A stretch of DNA of 64,000 nt from Flavobacterium frigoritolerans (GTDB lineage Bacteria > Bacteroidota > Bacteroidia > Flavobacteriales > Flavobacteriaceae): the NCBI RefSeq assembly GCF_025847275.1, contig NZ_JAOZEV010000017.1, positions 1 to 64,000 on the forward strand, given 5' to 3'. Below the pieces are notes generated by a model. The model saw nothing but the letters and a program-made list of their open reading frames with translations, ran no database searches and had not been told where the DNA came from. Positions 51,736-60,857 of this stretch are shown here, one piece after another. Position numbers and translations under genes: made by a program. How positions within the stretch are numbered: the first letter of the stretch is position 1; every line of letters starts with the position of its first letter.

Positions 51736-53082
51736 TTATTTTAAAAGTCCAAGAGCATGTTGCAGTTCAACGTGGAGTACTCGCAGGTTATAAACGGCAT
51801 TCAGGTAATTTATTTTTGACTGTGTTAATGCTAATTCTGCATCTGTTAGTTCAAGTCTTGAACCTAGCCCATTTTTGAAACGATCTTCCATCATCTGGTA
51901 ATTTAACTCTGCTGATTTTACCGTTGTTTGATGTATATCTAATTGCGTTATAGCTTCTTTCCATTTGCTTATAATAATTGCTAGCTCTGTTTTAATTCCA
52001 TCTTTCAAATCGATTAAGCGAATTTTTTCTTGCTGGACCCTTATATTTTCTTGATTAATTAGAGAGTTGTTACGATTGCCATTAAAAATAGGTACACTAA
52101 GCTGCAAACCTAAGAAAGAGGTTCTTGGCCATGTATAATTGTCTAAATTCATATTATCTGCCTGCGCCTGTAACTGATATTGCCCTATTAATGACAGCTG
52201 AGGTAATAGCTCAGCTTTGGCTGCTTGTAGTTTTTTTTGCTGAAAATTAATCGTTAGTTCCTGAATATTTACATCATTTCGGTTTGTTTCGGCAATTTTT
52301 AATGCTTCATCAACGTTGTAAAACTCACTTTGATTTGTTTTATGATCAAAGTCAAGGTTGTCACTTAGTTTTATTTCATCAGGATCTTCCATTCCAATGA
52401 GTCTTTTGAGCTCAATACTAGATACGTCTATATTGTTATTTAAATAAGAAGCTGAAGATTTTAGATTTTCTACAGCAATAAAACTTCTTAAAGTATCAGC
52501 CTTTAGACCTCTACCTTGTGCAAATAATGATCTGGAGTCATTTAGCGCTTTGATATTTCGCTGTAGGCTTTGTTTCAGTAAATTAAGCTGTTGATTCATC
52601 ATCAGTATATCAAAATATTTAGTAGAAACCTGAAGTGCCACTTGACTTTTTAGTTTAGCAGTCTTTTCATTTTCAATTTTTTCATTGATTACTGCTGCTT
52701 TTGTAAGGCGATGAATACCGGGTGCATAAATGGGTTGGTTTAATGAAAGGAATCCGTTATAGGTATTTCTTCCGCCAACAGCTACGTCCTGTACTGCTTT
52801 ATTCGTACCAGCAAATGAACCGGGTAGGAAAATTTGTTGTTTGTCAAAGTAGTGAGAATAGGCTGCATTTGCCGAAATGTTAGGTAGTAATCCCCCTTTT
52901 GTTTCGCGGGTTTTTTCTCGTGAATGCATTTCTTCTAGGGTTTGTACCTGTAGGGTTTTATTACCCTGCTTTGCCATTTCTAATGCATCGGTAAGGGACA
53001 GTTCCCTTTTTTGAGCCTGTAATTGGTTACTGCTGCCTATTAGCAACAGTAACATAATTATATATAAAATGTTCTTTTTCAT
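51736..53082 (-). CDS. TolC-family outer-membrane efflux protein
   Basis: Outer-membrane channel of a tripartite RND system. Signal peptide to about 23 (SSNQLQAQ), then two TolC-like repeats of long helices over 448 residues (LTDALEMAKQGNKTLQVQTLEE near 28; LELTDAELALTQSKINYLNAVYNL near the end). Starts 24 bp after the RND pump gene and is the third gene of the leftward adaptor-pump-channel operon. There is no lipobox, so it is likely non-lipidated. Substrate is set by the pump. Confidence 0.92.
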   Translation of the reverse strand: MKKNILYIIMLLLLIGSSNQLQAQKRELSLTDALEMAKQGNKTLQVQTLEEMHSREKTRETKGGLLPNISANAAYSHYFDKQQIFLPGSFAGTNKAVQDVAVGGRNTYNGFLSLNQPIYAPGIHRLTKAAVINEKIENEKTAKLKSQVALQVSTKYFDILMMNQQLNLLKQSLQRNIKALNDSRSLFAQGRGLKADTLRSFIAVENLKSSASYLNNNIDVSSIELKRLIGMEDPDEIKLSDNLDFDHKTNQSEFYNVDEALKIAETNRNDVNIQELTINFQQKKLQAAKAELLPQLSLIGQYQLQAQADNMNLDNYTWPRTSFLGLQLSVPIFNGNRNNSLINQENIRVQQEKIRLIDLKDGIKTELAIIISKWKEAITQLDIHQTTVKSAELNYQMMEDRFKNGLGSRLELTDAELALTQSKINYLNAVYNLRVLHVELQHALGLLK

Positions 53083-53106
53083 CTGTTTCTTTTTTGGAAT
53101 TTAGAA

Positions 53107-56100
53107 TCATAATTTTGTAGTTGACCCACTATCGTCACTATCTTCTTCTACAATAATTTTTTCAGGTTTTGTACTTGAGAGATAAGAATACACAGCTGGT
53201 ATAATAAACAGTGTAAGTATTCCTGAAAAGACCAATCCTCCCGCAATCACAATGCCTAATGACTGGCGACTGTTTACTGTAAGTGCAATTGGTAATGCTC
53301 CAAATATCATTGCCAATGATGTCATTAAAATAGGGCGGAAGCGTTGCTCTGCAGCTTGTATAGCCGCATCGTATTTTGACAGTCCAGATTCTTTTAAATG
53401 ATTGGCAAATTCTACAATAAGTATCCCGTTTTTAGTAATCAATCCTACCAATGTGATAATACCAATCTGACTGAATACATTTAAACTCTGACCAAACCAG
53501 TATAAGCTAAGTAAGGCTCCAGTAATTGCCATTGGCACGGTAAGCATAATGGTTAGTGGATCACGAAGGCTTCCAAACTGAGCTGCAAGAATCATGTAAA
53601 TAAGTACCAATGCAAGGATAAGGGTGAAACCGATATTACCTTGGCTTTCTTGATAATCGCGAGACTGACCTGCCAAAGAAGTTTTGAAGCTCTCATTTAA
53701 AACCTCATTTTTTATTTTTTTAATTTCCTCTATTCCTTCAGCAAGGCTAACTCCTGGGGCTGTTGCTGCAGATACAGTAGCCGATATGTATTGATCGTAA
53801 CGATAAATTGCTGCAGGGCTTACAGCTTCCTCAGTTGTTACCAAATTACTTAAAGGAATCATTTGTCCTGTTGAGGAGCGAACATGAATGGCATTTAGGT
53901 CACTCATATCATTTCTATTGGTTTTGTTTAACTGACCAATTACTTCATATTGGCGGTCATTACGTAAAAAATATCCATAGCGCTGTCCTGAAAATGAAAG
54001 CTGTAATGTACGGGCAACTTCTTGTATCGATACACCCATTAAGGCAGCTTTCTGGCGGTCGATGTTTATTTTTACTTCAGGTTTATTAATTTTAAGATCG
54101 GTATCAACAAACATAAGCTTCTTACTTTGGCGTGCAGCTGCCAGAAATTTTGGGAGTACGGCTGTTAGACTGTCTAGGCTTTGTGCCTGCAACACATATT
54201 GTACTGGCATTCCACCACCATAACGGGTACCAATAGTTGGAGGTAGATACGGAAACAATAAAAATCCCCTAAATTTTCCGGAAGCGGCTCCATATTGGTT
54301 ATACAAATCTTGTATAGTTGTTTTTCTTTCTTTTGGGTCTTTGAGATAAATACTTTGTACAGCTATATTAACAGCAGCAGGTGCGGGGATAAATGAAATG
54401 GCTACCATCGAATAGGTCTGATACAATCCTTCGGTAGAGTCGTTCACATATTTACCAACTTCAGTCATGTGTTTTTTCATGTAATCAAAAGAAACTCCTT
54501 CGGGTGCAACGGCAATGAGGTTCATATTAGAACGATCTTCTACGGGAGCAAGCTCTGATGGAATTTCTTTTCCAACAAAATAAATAAGAGAGGCTGTACC
54601 TGCTAAAAATACCCAAGCTAGCCATCTGAATTTCATAAATGTAATAAGCAAACGGGCATATCCATTGTTCATACGGACGAAAAAAGGTTCGGTTACTTCG
54701 TAGAACCATCCTGGTTTTTCTTTCTTCTTTAAAAAATAAGCACCCAACATTGGCGTAAGCGTTAGTGCGACAAAAGCGGATACAAGTACAGAGCCCGATA
54801 CCACAACAGCAAACTCCTTAAAGAGTTGTCCACTGATGCCACCCATAAAAACAATCGGAAGGAATACAGCTGCCAGTGTAATGGTTGTTGAAATAACCGC
54901 AAAATAAATCTCTTTTGAGCCTTTGAATGCCGCTTGTATGGGCGTCATTCCTTCTTCTATTTTTTTATAAATGTTTTCAAGTACAACTATGGCATCATCT
55001 ACTACCAGCCCTATGGCGAGTACTAATCCCAAAAGGGTTAATACATTGATAGAAAATCCTGCGATATACATGATGAAAAATGCTGAAAGTATAGATACTG
55101 GAATAGCCAACACTGGAATAATTGTGGATCTCCAGTCTCTCAAGAATAAAAAGATAATCAGTACTACCAGACCGAAGGCAATAAATAAAGTTTCTTCGAC
55201 CTCTTTAATAGATTCCCGTACCGGGCGCGTATAGTCAAAGCCTACTATTAGTCGGTAATCAGTTGGAACTTCCTTACGTAATATTTCAAGTCGTTTATAG
55301 AATTCATCTACTACAGCAATAGCATTGGCACCTCGCTGGATCTGGATTGCTACCCCAACTCCAATACGATTTAGGTTTCCTGTTTCGTTGATAATAGCGG
55401 TTCGTTCGTTTACTTCTCCTAATTCGGCAGAACCTATATCTTTCAAGCGGATTAAGGTATTTCCGACTTGCTTGATGGGCATTTCTTCAAAATCTTTTAT
55501 CGTGGTAAGACGACCTAATGTACGGATACTTAGTTCACTGTTATTGCCCTCTATTCGCCCAGAAGGGAGATCGATATTTTCTCTTAGTAATGCCTTACGA
55601 ATGTCTTCGGCAGTGAGCTGATAGGCAGCAAGCTTTACTGGCTCAAATCGAAGGCGCATAGCGTACTTATGTTCGCCTACAACGGCTACTTGGCTAATAC
55701 CGGGAATAGATTGCATCCTGTCTTTGATAATGGTAGATGCCAGATGACTGACCTCTTTTATATCTTTGGTATCGCTTTCTACTTCAAGGAAAGCCACAAG
55801 GTTATCTGGTGAGGAAGATTTTTCGACAATTGGAGGATCAACATCAGATGGTAGTTGATTTCGAGATTTGGCAACCTTATCCCGAACATCATTTAACGCA
55901 TCTTCGATGTCTATATCTCGGTTAAATTCTATAGAAATCACACTCACTTGTTCTCTAGATTCAGAAGAAATGGTTCGAATTCCGTTTGCTTCCGCAATTG
56001 ACTCTTCCATTGGTTTAGTCAGCTTAGATGCAATTACATCTGGGCTTGCACCAGGATAGAAAGTAACCACTGATATTACAGGAGGTTCTGTTAATGGAAA

Positions 56101-56208
56101 CTCACGGATGCCTAATTCTTTCCATCCAATGATGCCTAAAATGACAATAAGGACGGAAAATACTCCAGCCAAAACTGGTTTTTTTATACTTAAAGATGAT
56201 ATACTCAT
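53107..56208 (-). CDS. RND efflux pump, HAE1 (AcrB-like) type
   Basis: Inner-membrane proton-driven transporter of 1033 residues with the RND layout: helix 1 (about 10-28), periplasmic porter domain, helices 2-6 with GLVLAIGLVVDDAIVVLENI near 398, which carries the two adjacent Asp of drug-type pumps, a second porter domain, and helices 8-12 with GLITKNGILIVEFANHL near 925. HME metal pumps of the CusA type have a different motif here, so by sequence this is a multidrug-type member. It is linked to copper genes by position and by the shared promoter element upstream of the adaptor gene, which makes its true substrate an open question. Full length. Confidence 0.93.
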   Translation of the reverse strand: MSISSLSIKKPVLAGVFSVLIVILGIIGWKELGIREFPLTEPPVISVVTFYPGASPDVIASKLTKPMEESIAEANGIRTISSESREQVSVISIEFNRDIDIEDALNDVRDKVAKSRNQLPSDVDPPIVEKSSSPDNLVAFLEVESDTKDIKEVSHLASTIIKDRMQSIPGISQVAVVGEHKYAMRLRFEPVKLAAYQLTAEDIRKALLRENIDLPSGRIEGNNSELSIRTLGRLTTIKDFEEMPIKQVGNTLIRLKDIGSAELGEVNERTAIINETGNLNRIGVGVAIQIQRGANAIAVVDEFYKRLEILRKEVPTDYRLIVGFDYTRPVRESIKEVEETLFIAFGLVVLIIFLFLRDWRSTIIPVLAIPVSILSAFFIMYIAGFSINVLTLLGLVLAIGLVVDDAIVVLENIYKKIEEGMTPIQAAFKGSKEIYFAVISTTITLAAVFLPIVFMGGISGQLFKEFAVVVSGSVLVSAFVALTLTPMLGAYFLKKKEKPGWFYEVTEPFFVRMNNGYARLLITFMKFRWLAWVFLAGTASLIYFVGKEIPSELAPVEDRSNMNLIAVAPEGVSFDYMKKHMTEVGKYVNDSTEGLYQTYSMVAISFIPAPAAVNIAVQSIYLKDPKERKTTIQDLYNQYGAASGKFRGFLLFPYLPPTIGTRYGGGMPVQYVLQAQSLDSLTAVLPKFLAAARQSKKLMFVDTDLKINKPEVKINIDRQKAALMGVSIQEVARTLQLSFSGQRYGYFLRNDRQYEVIGQLNKTNRNDMSDLNAIHVRSSTGQMIPLSNLVTTEEAVSPAAIYRYDQYISATVSAATAPGVSLAEGIEEIKKIKNEVLNESFKTSLAGQSRDYQESQGNIGFTLILALVLIYMILAAQFGSLRDPLTIMLTVPMAITGALLSLYWFGQSLNVFSQIGIITLVGLITKNGILIVEFANHLKESGLSKYDAAIQAAEQRFRPILMTSLAMIFGALPIALTVNSRQSLGIVIAGGLVFSGILTLFIIPAVYSYLSSTKPEKIIVEEDSDDSGSTTKL

Positions 56209-56230
56209 AAACTTTACAAATTAAAATAGA

Positions 56231-57298
56231 TTATTTAGACGTAACGGCTTTTACAGCAGTACCGTCGCCAAGGCGTAACGTATTCGAAATAATAATACTG
56301 TCGCCAGTTTTTATTCCTGATGTGATGATTGCGTCTGTTTCTGTTCTGTTGGTTATTGTTATTGCAATAGGTTTAGCCAAGCCATTTTTTATTACAAAAA
56401 CTGTATAGCCTTTTTCACTAGGTATTAGTGCTTCAGTAGGTATCATTACGCTACTTGAACCCTTAGTAGTAATGGGAAAATAAACTTTGGCAGACAAACC
56501 AGCCCGGAATTGTCCGTTAGTATTATTAGATATGGCTTGTACCTGTAAACTTCTGCTTGTATCAAGTCCTGGCTCAGTTGCCGAAATGGTTGCCGAATAC
56601 TGTTGGTCAGATAGTTCAGTGTTAAATTTTATCTGACTACCTATTCGTATTAATGATAGATATCTTTCAGGGACCGAGAAGTTTATTTTAACCCTATTTT
56701 GATCTTGAAGCGTTACAAGCTCCATGCTTGGTGATACATATGCACCTTCGTACACTTTAGAAATACCAATTTTGCCAGAAAAAGGCGCTTTAATTACTGT
56801 CTTAGCTAATTCTACATGAAGCAACTCTTCTTGTGCTTCTAGAGAATGTAAGCGCATTAAGCCTTCGTCATATTCTTGTTGTCTTACAGTTTCGGTTTTT
56901 AATAGATTACCCAATCTGTCTTTATCTAATCGAGCCAATTTTAATTCGGCACCAATCTGTTTTAGTCGGGATCTAATATCTGCATTGTTTAAAGTGTAAA
57001 GTACAGCTCCTTGATTAACATAACTACCATCTTTAAAAGCAACCTTGGTAATTTTTTGAGGTAACTCACTCATAATAGAAACTTCACGATAGGGGAGCAT
57101 TGTTCCCACTACAGCTTCTTCCTGATTGAGTTCCTGTTCATTTGCGATGACTACATCTACAGGTAATTTAGGAACTGCATTGGTTGATGAAGTTGCTTTG
57201 GAGGACTTTTGTTCTTTGTTTTGACAAGCAATTAATAAGATGCTCAACAAAGGAATTAAAATTCCAGACCTTCTGGTAATGTATTTATTATATGACAT
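56231..57298 (-). CDS. RND periplasmic adaptor lipoprotein
   Basis: Membrane-fusion protein bridging pump and channel. ATG 57298 (MSYNKYITRRSGILI) gives a signal with lipobox LLIACQNKE; a start ten codons upstream (57328) is possible. The 355 residues show the biotinyl-lipoyl-like halves around a short coiled hairpin: VAFKDGSYVNQGAVLYTLNNAD near 75-95 and VIKAPFSGKIGISKVYEGAYVSPSMELVTL near 170-200. First gene of the adaptor-pump-channel operon; 22 bp separate it from the pump gene. Its promoter lies in 57343-57407. Confidence 0.9.
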   Translation of the reverse strand: MSYNKYITRRSGILIPLLSILLIACQNKEQKSSKATSSTNAVPKLPVDVVIANEQELNQEEAVVGTMLPYREVSIMSELPQKITKVAFKDGSYVNQGAVLYTLNNADIRSRLKQIGAELKLARLDKDRLGNLLKTETVRQQEYDEGLMRLHSLEAQEELLHVELAKTVIKAPFSGKIGISKVYEGAYVSPSMELVTLQDQNRVKINFSVPERYLSLIRIGSQIKFNTELSDQQYSATISATEPGLDTSRSLQVQAISNNTNGQFRAGLSAKVYFPITTKGSSSVMIPTEALIPSEKGYTVFVIKNGLAKPIAITITNRTETDAIITSGIKTGDSIIISNTLRLGDGTAVKAVTSK

Positions 57299-57342
57299 GG
57301 TTTTATATTTTAATGATTCATTAAACAATTAAATTTCATTGC

Positions 57343-57407
57343 CAAAATTACATACAAATGCCAGCGTGCTTCCTGCACAATTACCGCTAAGAGTTATGAA
57401 ATTTACT
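57343..57407 (-). promoter_or_regulatory. shared metal-regulon promoter element, RND operon copy
   Basis: Read leftward: AGTAAATTTCATAACTCTTA at the start, TGCAGGAAGC at positions 31-40 and TAATTTTG as a perfect TAnnTTTG -7 element, 65 bp in all. The first block and the total spacing match the copA and HMA chaperone copies; the middle block matches less well. Confidence 0.6.
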
Positions 57408-57504
57408 TTTGTTTAGGAATAAATTTGAGGTAGTGAATTTGTTTAAATTTGCTGTTAATTGGTGGTTTTAAATACAGCATTGCAGTATTAAATTCATGAA
57501 AAAG

Positions 57505-57540
57505 GAAACCCCTGTTCCTAATTAAATGAACAGGGGTTTC
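57505..57540 (-). terminator. terminator of the first HMA-AraC regulator gene
   Basis: GAAACCCCTGTTC (57505-57517) and GAACAGGGGTTTC (57528-57540) form a perfect 13-bp stem with a 10-nt loop; read leftward it is followed by CTTTTTC. It lies 62 bp past the regulator stop. Confidence 0.85.
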
Positions 57541-57602
57541 ATAAGCTAATTTTACTCAAAATGGTATTGAACACTTTAGTTAATAAAGTTGCATCAAGAG
57601 TT

Positions 57603-58199
57603 TTATGAACTATTATTTTTACGAAATTGATTTTGTACAATATTCATCTTATCGCGTCTTATTTGTTTATAATAAGAAGAAGTAAAACCAGTATATTTTT
57701 TTAATTGATTCGATAAATGTGCTGGGTTGTTATACCCTAAAGAACTAGTAATTTCTGTCATCGATTGATCGGTATAAACTAAAAGCTCTTTTACTTTTTC
57801 TATCTTTTTTGAAATGATAAATTTTTCTAAGGTGTATCCTTCAGAAGTTGAAAAGAGAAAACTCAATGAATCGTAGTCTTTGTGTAATTCGTTGCTAATA
57901 AGCGTTGAAAACTTAACTGGCTCCGCTGTATCTAATTGTTCTTGAATCCCTTTTTCGACAATGTTTTTAATTAGATTGATGATTTTTTGATTCTTGCTAT
58001 ATAATAGTTCGAATCCGTTTTTTTTCAACATTGCTCTGATAACTTGTTCTTCAATTTTTTTACCAGTTTCTTTTAGAATTACTTCACCTAGGCTAATTTC
58101 GGAAACTTCAAGACCAAGTTTTGCAAATTCTTCTGACAGAACATAAATGCACCTGTTGCATACCATTCCTTTGATTAGTAGTTTTAAGGTTTTTTCCAT
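57603..58199 (-). CDS. AraC-type regulator with N-terminal HMA-like metal-binding domain (paralogue 1)
   Basis: About 198 residues from ATG 58199; a TTG three codons upstream also opens the frame. Residues 1-70 look like a heavy-metal-associated domain with CxxC: LIKGMVCNRCIYVLSEEFAK, then LGEVILKETGKKIEEQVIRAMLKKNGF. A helical linker follows, then an AraC helix-turn-helix pair (about 105-190: LEKFIISKKIEKVKELLVYTDQSMTEITSSLGYNNPAHLSNQLKKYTGFTSSYYKQIRRD in outline). This suggests a one-component copper sensor-activator. It lies next to copA on the same strand, and a paralogue flanks copA on the other side. The architecture is recognised from sequence; copper response is inference. Confidence 0.85.
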   Translation of the reverse strand: MEKTLKLLIKGMVCNRCIYVLSEEFAKLGLEVSEISLGEVILKETGKKIEEQVIRAMLKKNGFELLYSKNQKIINLIKNIVEKGIQEQLDTAEPVKFSTLISNELHKDYDSLSFLFSTSEGYTLEKFIISKKIEKVKELLVYTDQSMTEITSSLGYNNPAHLSNQLKKYTGFTSSYYKQIRRDKMNIVQNQFRKNNSS

Positions 58200-58350
58200 C
58201 GCATCCAACTGTTTAGTTCTAAAGTCGTATTGCTTGCTTTTAATTGAAAATGAGTATGCTGTATATTGAGGTTATTGGTTGTTAGATTTTTCATTTTGTT
58301 AGATTTTTGATGATACAAATAAGAGTTTTAAACAGCTTTGGATTGTTGTG

Positions 58351-60768
58351 TTATTTTTTCCACTTCAAACGCAAACTATTACTAACCACACTTACGCTAC
58401 TCAAAGCCATTGCAGCACCAGCTATCATTGGGTTCAATAAAAATCCATTAATTGGATATAATATACCAGCTGCAAGAGGAATACCGATAAGATTATAGAT
58501 AAAAGCCCAGAACAGATTTTGCTTGATTGTTGCTACAGTTTGTTTAGATAGGCGTATAGCTTGCGGTATTTTTGTCAGGTCAGATGAAATAATGGTCATT
58601 TTAGCTACGTCCATAGCAATATCACTTCCTTTGCCCATTGCAATACTTACGTCTGCTGTTGCTAGTGCGGTACTATCATTAATACCATCGCCTACCATCG
58701 CCACTGTTTTACCCTGCTTTTGCAATTCTTTTACAAAATCGGCTTTATGCTGCGGCAATACTTCCGCCTTATAATGCTTAATTCCAGTTTGCCCCGCGAT
58801 AGCTTTTGCAGTCGCTTCGTTGTCTCCAGTAAGCATATAGAGTTCAATACCCATATCTTGCATTTGTTTGATAGCTTCAACAGATGTTTCTTTGATCTTA
58901 TCAGAAATTGCAATAACAGATAGCGCCTGTTTACTATCGGTAAACCATATTACGGTTTTTGATTCTTTGCCCCATTCATCTGCTTGATTCAATAATTGAT
59001 TGGCAATAGTAATATTATTCTCTTCTAACAATTTTTTATTACCTACAAAATAAGTTTGCCCCATGTAAACCGCTTTGGCTCCTTTACCAGTGATACTATC
59101 AAAATCAGATAAAACCACAGTATTTATACCATCAAATTTTTTGACTACAGCTTCGGCCAAAGGGTGTTCGGATTGTTTTTCAATGCTAATTAAAATTTCT
59201 TTTGTTGCATCTTTATCATCAAGCCATTTAACTCCAGTAACTTGAGGTCTGCCTTCGGTAATGGTTCCAGTTTTATCCAAGACAATAGCGGTCACTTTTC
59301 TTGCCAGTTCTAAACTTTCAGCGTCTTTAATCAAGATACCGTTTTCAGCACCTTTACCCACACCAACCATTATTGCTGTAGGTGTAGCAAGGCCCAATGC
59401 GCAAGGACACGCAATAACCAATACGGTCACGGCAGCCATTAATGCTTGTGCTACAGCATTTTCTCCTCCTAGTAATAACCAAGTAATAAAGGTTAAAATG
59501 GCGATACTAATCACAATCGGGACAAAAATTCCTGCAATCTTATCTACTAATTTTTGAACAGGTGCTTTACTTCCCTGAGCATCTTGTACCATCTTTATAA
59601 TCTGAGCAAGCATGGTTTCTTTACCTACTTTAACTGCTTTAAATTGAAAGCTTCCTTTTTGATTTATAGTTCCGGCAAACACTTTTTCATGCTCTTTTTT
59701 CAATACGGGAACAGGTTCACCGCTCAACATACTTTCATCAACATATGAATTGCCAGAAGTAACCATTCCATCTACGGCAATTTTTTCACCTGGTTTTACC
59801 AAAATAATAGCTCCAACACTCACATCTTCAATAGCTATTTGTTTTTCAGTTCCGTCGGCTTGTATAACTATTACAGTTTTTGGCTGTAAGCCCATAAGCT
59901 TTTTAATAGCTGATGAGGTATTACCTTTAGCTTTTTCTTCTAACAATTTTCCTAATAGAATGAATGTGATAACTACGGCTGCTGCTTCAAAATAAACGTG
60001 GGCGTGTAATCCGCGCTGATGCCAGAAATCCATAAACAGCATATTAAATACGCTAAATAGATAAGCAATTCCTGTACTCAAAGCTACTAACGTATCCATA
60101 TTGGCAGAGCGGTGTTTTGTTTGCTTCCATGCGTTTATGAAAAAGTCTTTACCCAGCCAAAGAACGACAGGAGTTGAAAAGAACCACATGATTTCGTTGC
60201 CATAAGGCATATCCATAAAGAACATACCAATTACCACAACAGGTAGCGACAGTATTACTGCCCAAATGGTTTTGTTTTTTAGCTTTTTGAATTTTTCTGC
60301 ATGGATGACTTCTAAAGATTCCTGTTGCTTGGTTTCGTCTACAATGAGTAAATCGTAACCAACAGCCTGAACTGCTTTTTGTAGCTTAGAAGAATCGGTT
60401 ATATTAGGAAGGTACTCTACAGTTAGATTTCCTGTTGCAAAATTTACAGAAGCATCAACAACTCCAGATTCAAATTTCACGATATTTTCTGCGCTGCCTG
60501 CGCAAGACGCACAGGTCATTCCAAGAACGGGAAAAGTATTTTTAACTGTTGGTACACCATAACCGAGGTCTTTAATAGCTTTAACTGCATTACCAACAGT
60601 TTCATTGTTAGTAACAGTAATGGCTGCTCTACGGTTATTTATTTCTATTTCATAGGTTTCGACACCTTTAACCTGTGCCAAACCCTTTTTTATGATTAAT
60701 GCACAGTGCTCACTTTCTACATCTGCTAAAGGAATATAAATTGTTTCCTTATTTTTATTTGTCGTCAT
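58351..60768 (-). CDS. copA: copper-translocating P1B-type ATPase
   Basis: Inner-membrane Cu(I) export ATPase, 805 residues from ATG 60768 (MTTNKNKETIYIPL); an upstream start adds 13 poorly conserved residues. Two HMA domains: the first (about 10-70) has only SEHCALI in place of CxxC, the second has GMTCASCAG near 84. Then come eight helices, SGEPVP, the ion motif VIACPCALGLATP near 453, DKTGT near 496, SEHPLAEA and GDGINDSTALA. CPC plus CASC indicates monovalent copper (or silver). It is flanked by two HMA-AraC regulators and preceded by a 65-bp element shared with other metal genes. Confidence 0.93.
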   Translation of the reverse strand: MTTNKNKETIYIPLADVESEHCALIIKKGLAQVKGVETYEIEINNRRAAITVTNNETVGNAVKAIKDLGYGVPTVKNTFPVLGMTCASCAGSAENIVKFESGVVDASVNFATGNLTVEYLPNITDSSKLQKAVQAVGYDLLIVDETKQQESLEVIHAEKFKKLKNKTIWAVILSLPVVVIGMFFMDMPYGNEIMWFFSTPVVLWLGKDFFINAWKQTKHRSANMDTLVALSTGIAYLFSVFNMLFMDFWHQRGLHAHVYFEAAAVVITFILLGKLLEEKAKGNTSSAIKKLMGLQPKTVIVIQADGTEKQIAIEDVSVGAIILVKPGEKIAVDGMVTSGNSYVDESMLSGEPVPVLKKEHEKVFAGTINQKGSFQFKAVKVGKETMLAQIIKMVQDAQGSKAPVQKLVDKIAGIFVPIVISIAILTFITWLLLGGENAVAQALMAAVTVLVIACPCALGLATPTAIMVGVGKGAENGILIKDAESLELARKVTAIVLDKTGTITEGRPQVTGVKWLDDKDATKEILISIEKQSEHPLAEAVVKKFDGINTVVLSDFDSITGKGAKAVYMGQTYFVGNKKLLEENNITIANQLLNQADEWGKESKTVIWFTDSKQALSVIAISDKIKETSVEAIKQMQDMGIELYMLTGDNEATAKAIAGQTGIKHYKAEVLPQHKADFVKELQKQGKTVAMVGDGINDSTALATADVSIAMGKGSDIAMDVAKMTIISSDLTKIPQAIRLSKQTVATIKQNLFWAFIYNLIGIPLAAGILYPINGFLLNPMIAGAAMALSSVSVVSNSLRLKWKK

Positions 60769-60792
60769 ATTTTGCTTGTTGTATTTTAATTG

Positions 60793-60857
60793 CAAAGTTG
60801 GCGACAATAGCTAAGGATTCTATTGCGGAATTATGGGTTTGATTTGTAATATTTACT
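60793..60857 (-). promoter_or_regulatory. shared metal-regulon promoter element, copA copy
   Basis: Read leftward: AGTAAATATTACAAATCAAA, then CGCAATAGAA at positions 31-40, then CGCCAACTTTG at the end, 65 bp. The first block starts at the stop codon of the upstream HMA-AraC gene. Near-identity with 51620-51683 outside any coding need is strong evidence of a common regulator. Confidence 0.75.

Noticed and set aside
53107..56208. RND pump considered as a CusA-type metal pump
   Set aside because: The helix-4 motif is VVDDAIVVLEN with two Asp, as in drug-type pumps; the CusA pattern is absent. Only context links it to metals.
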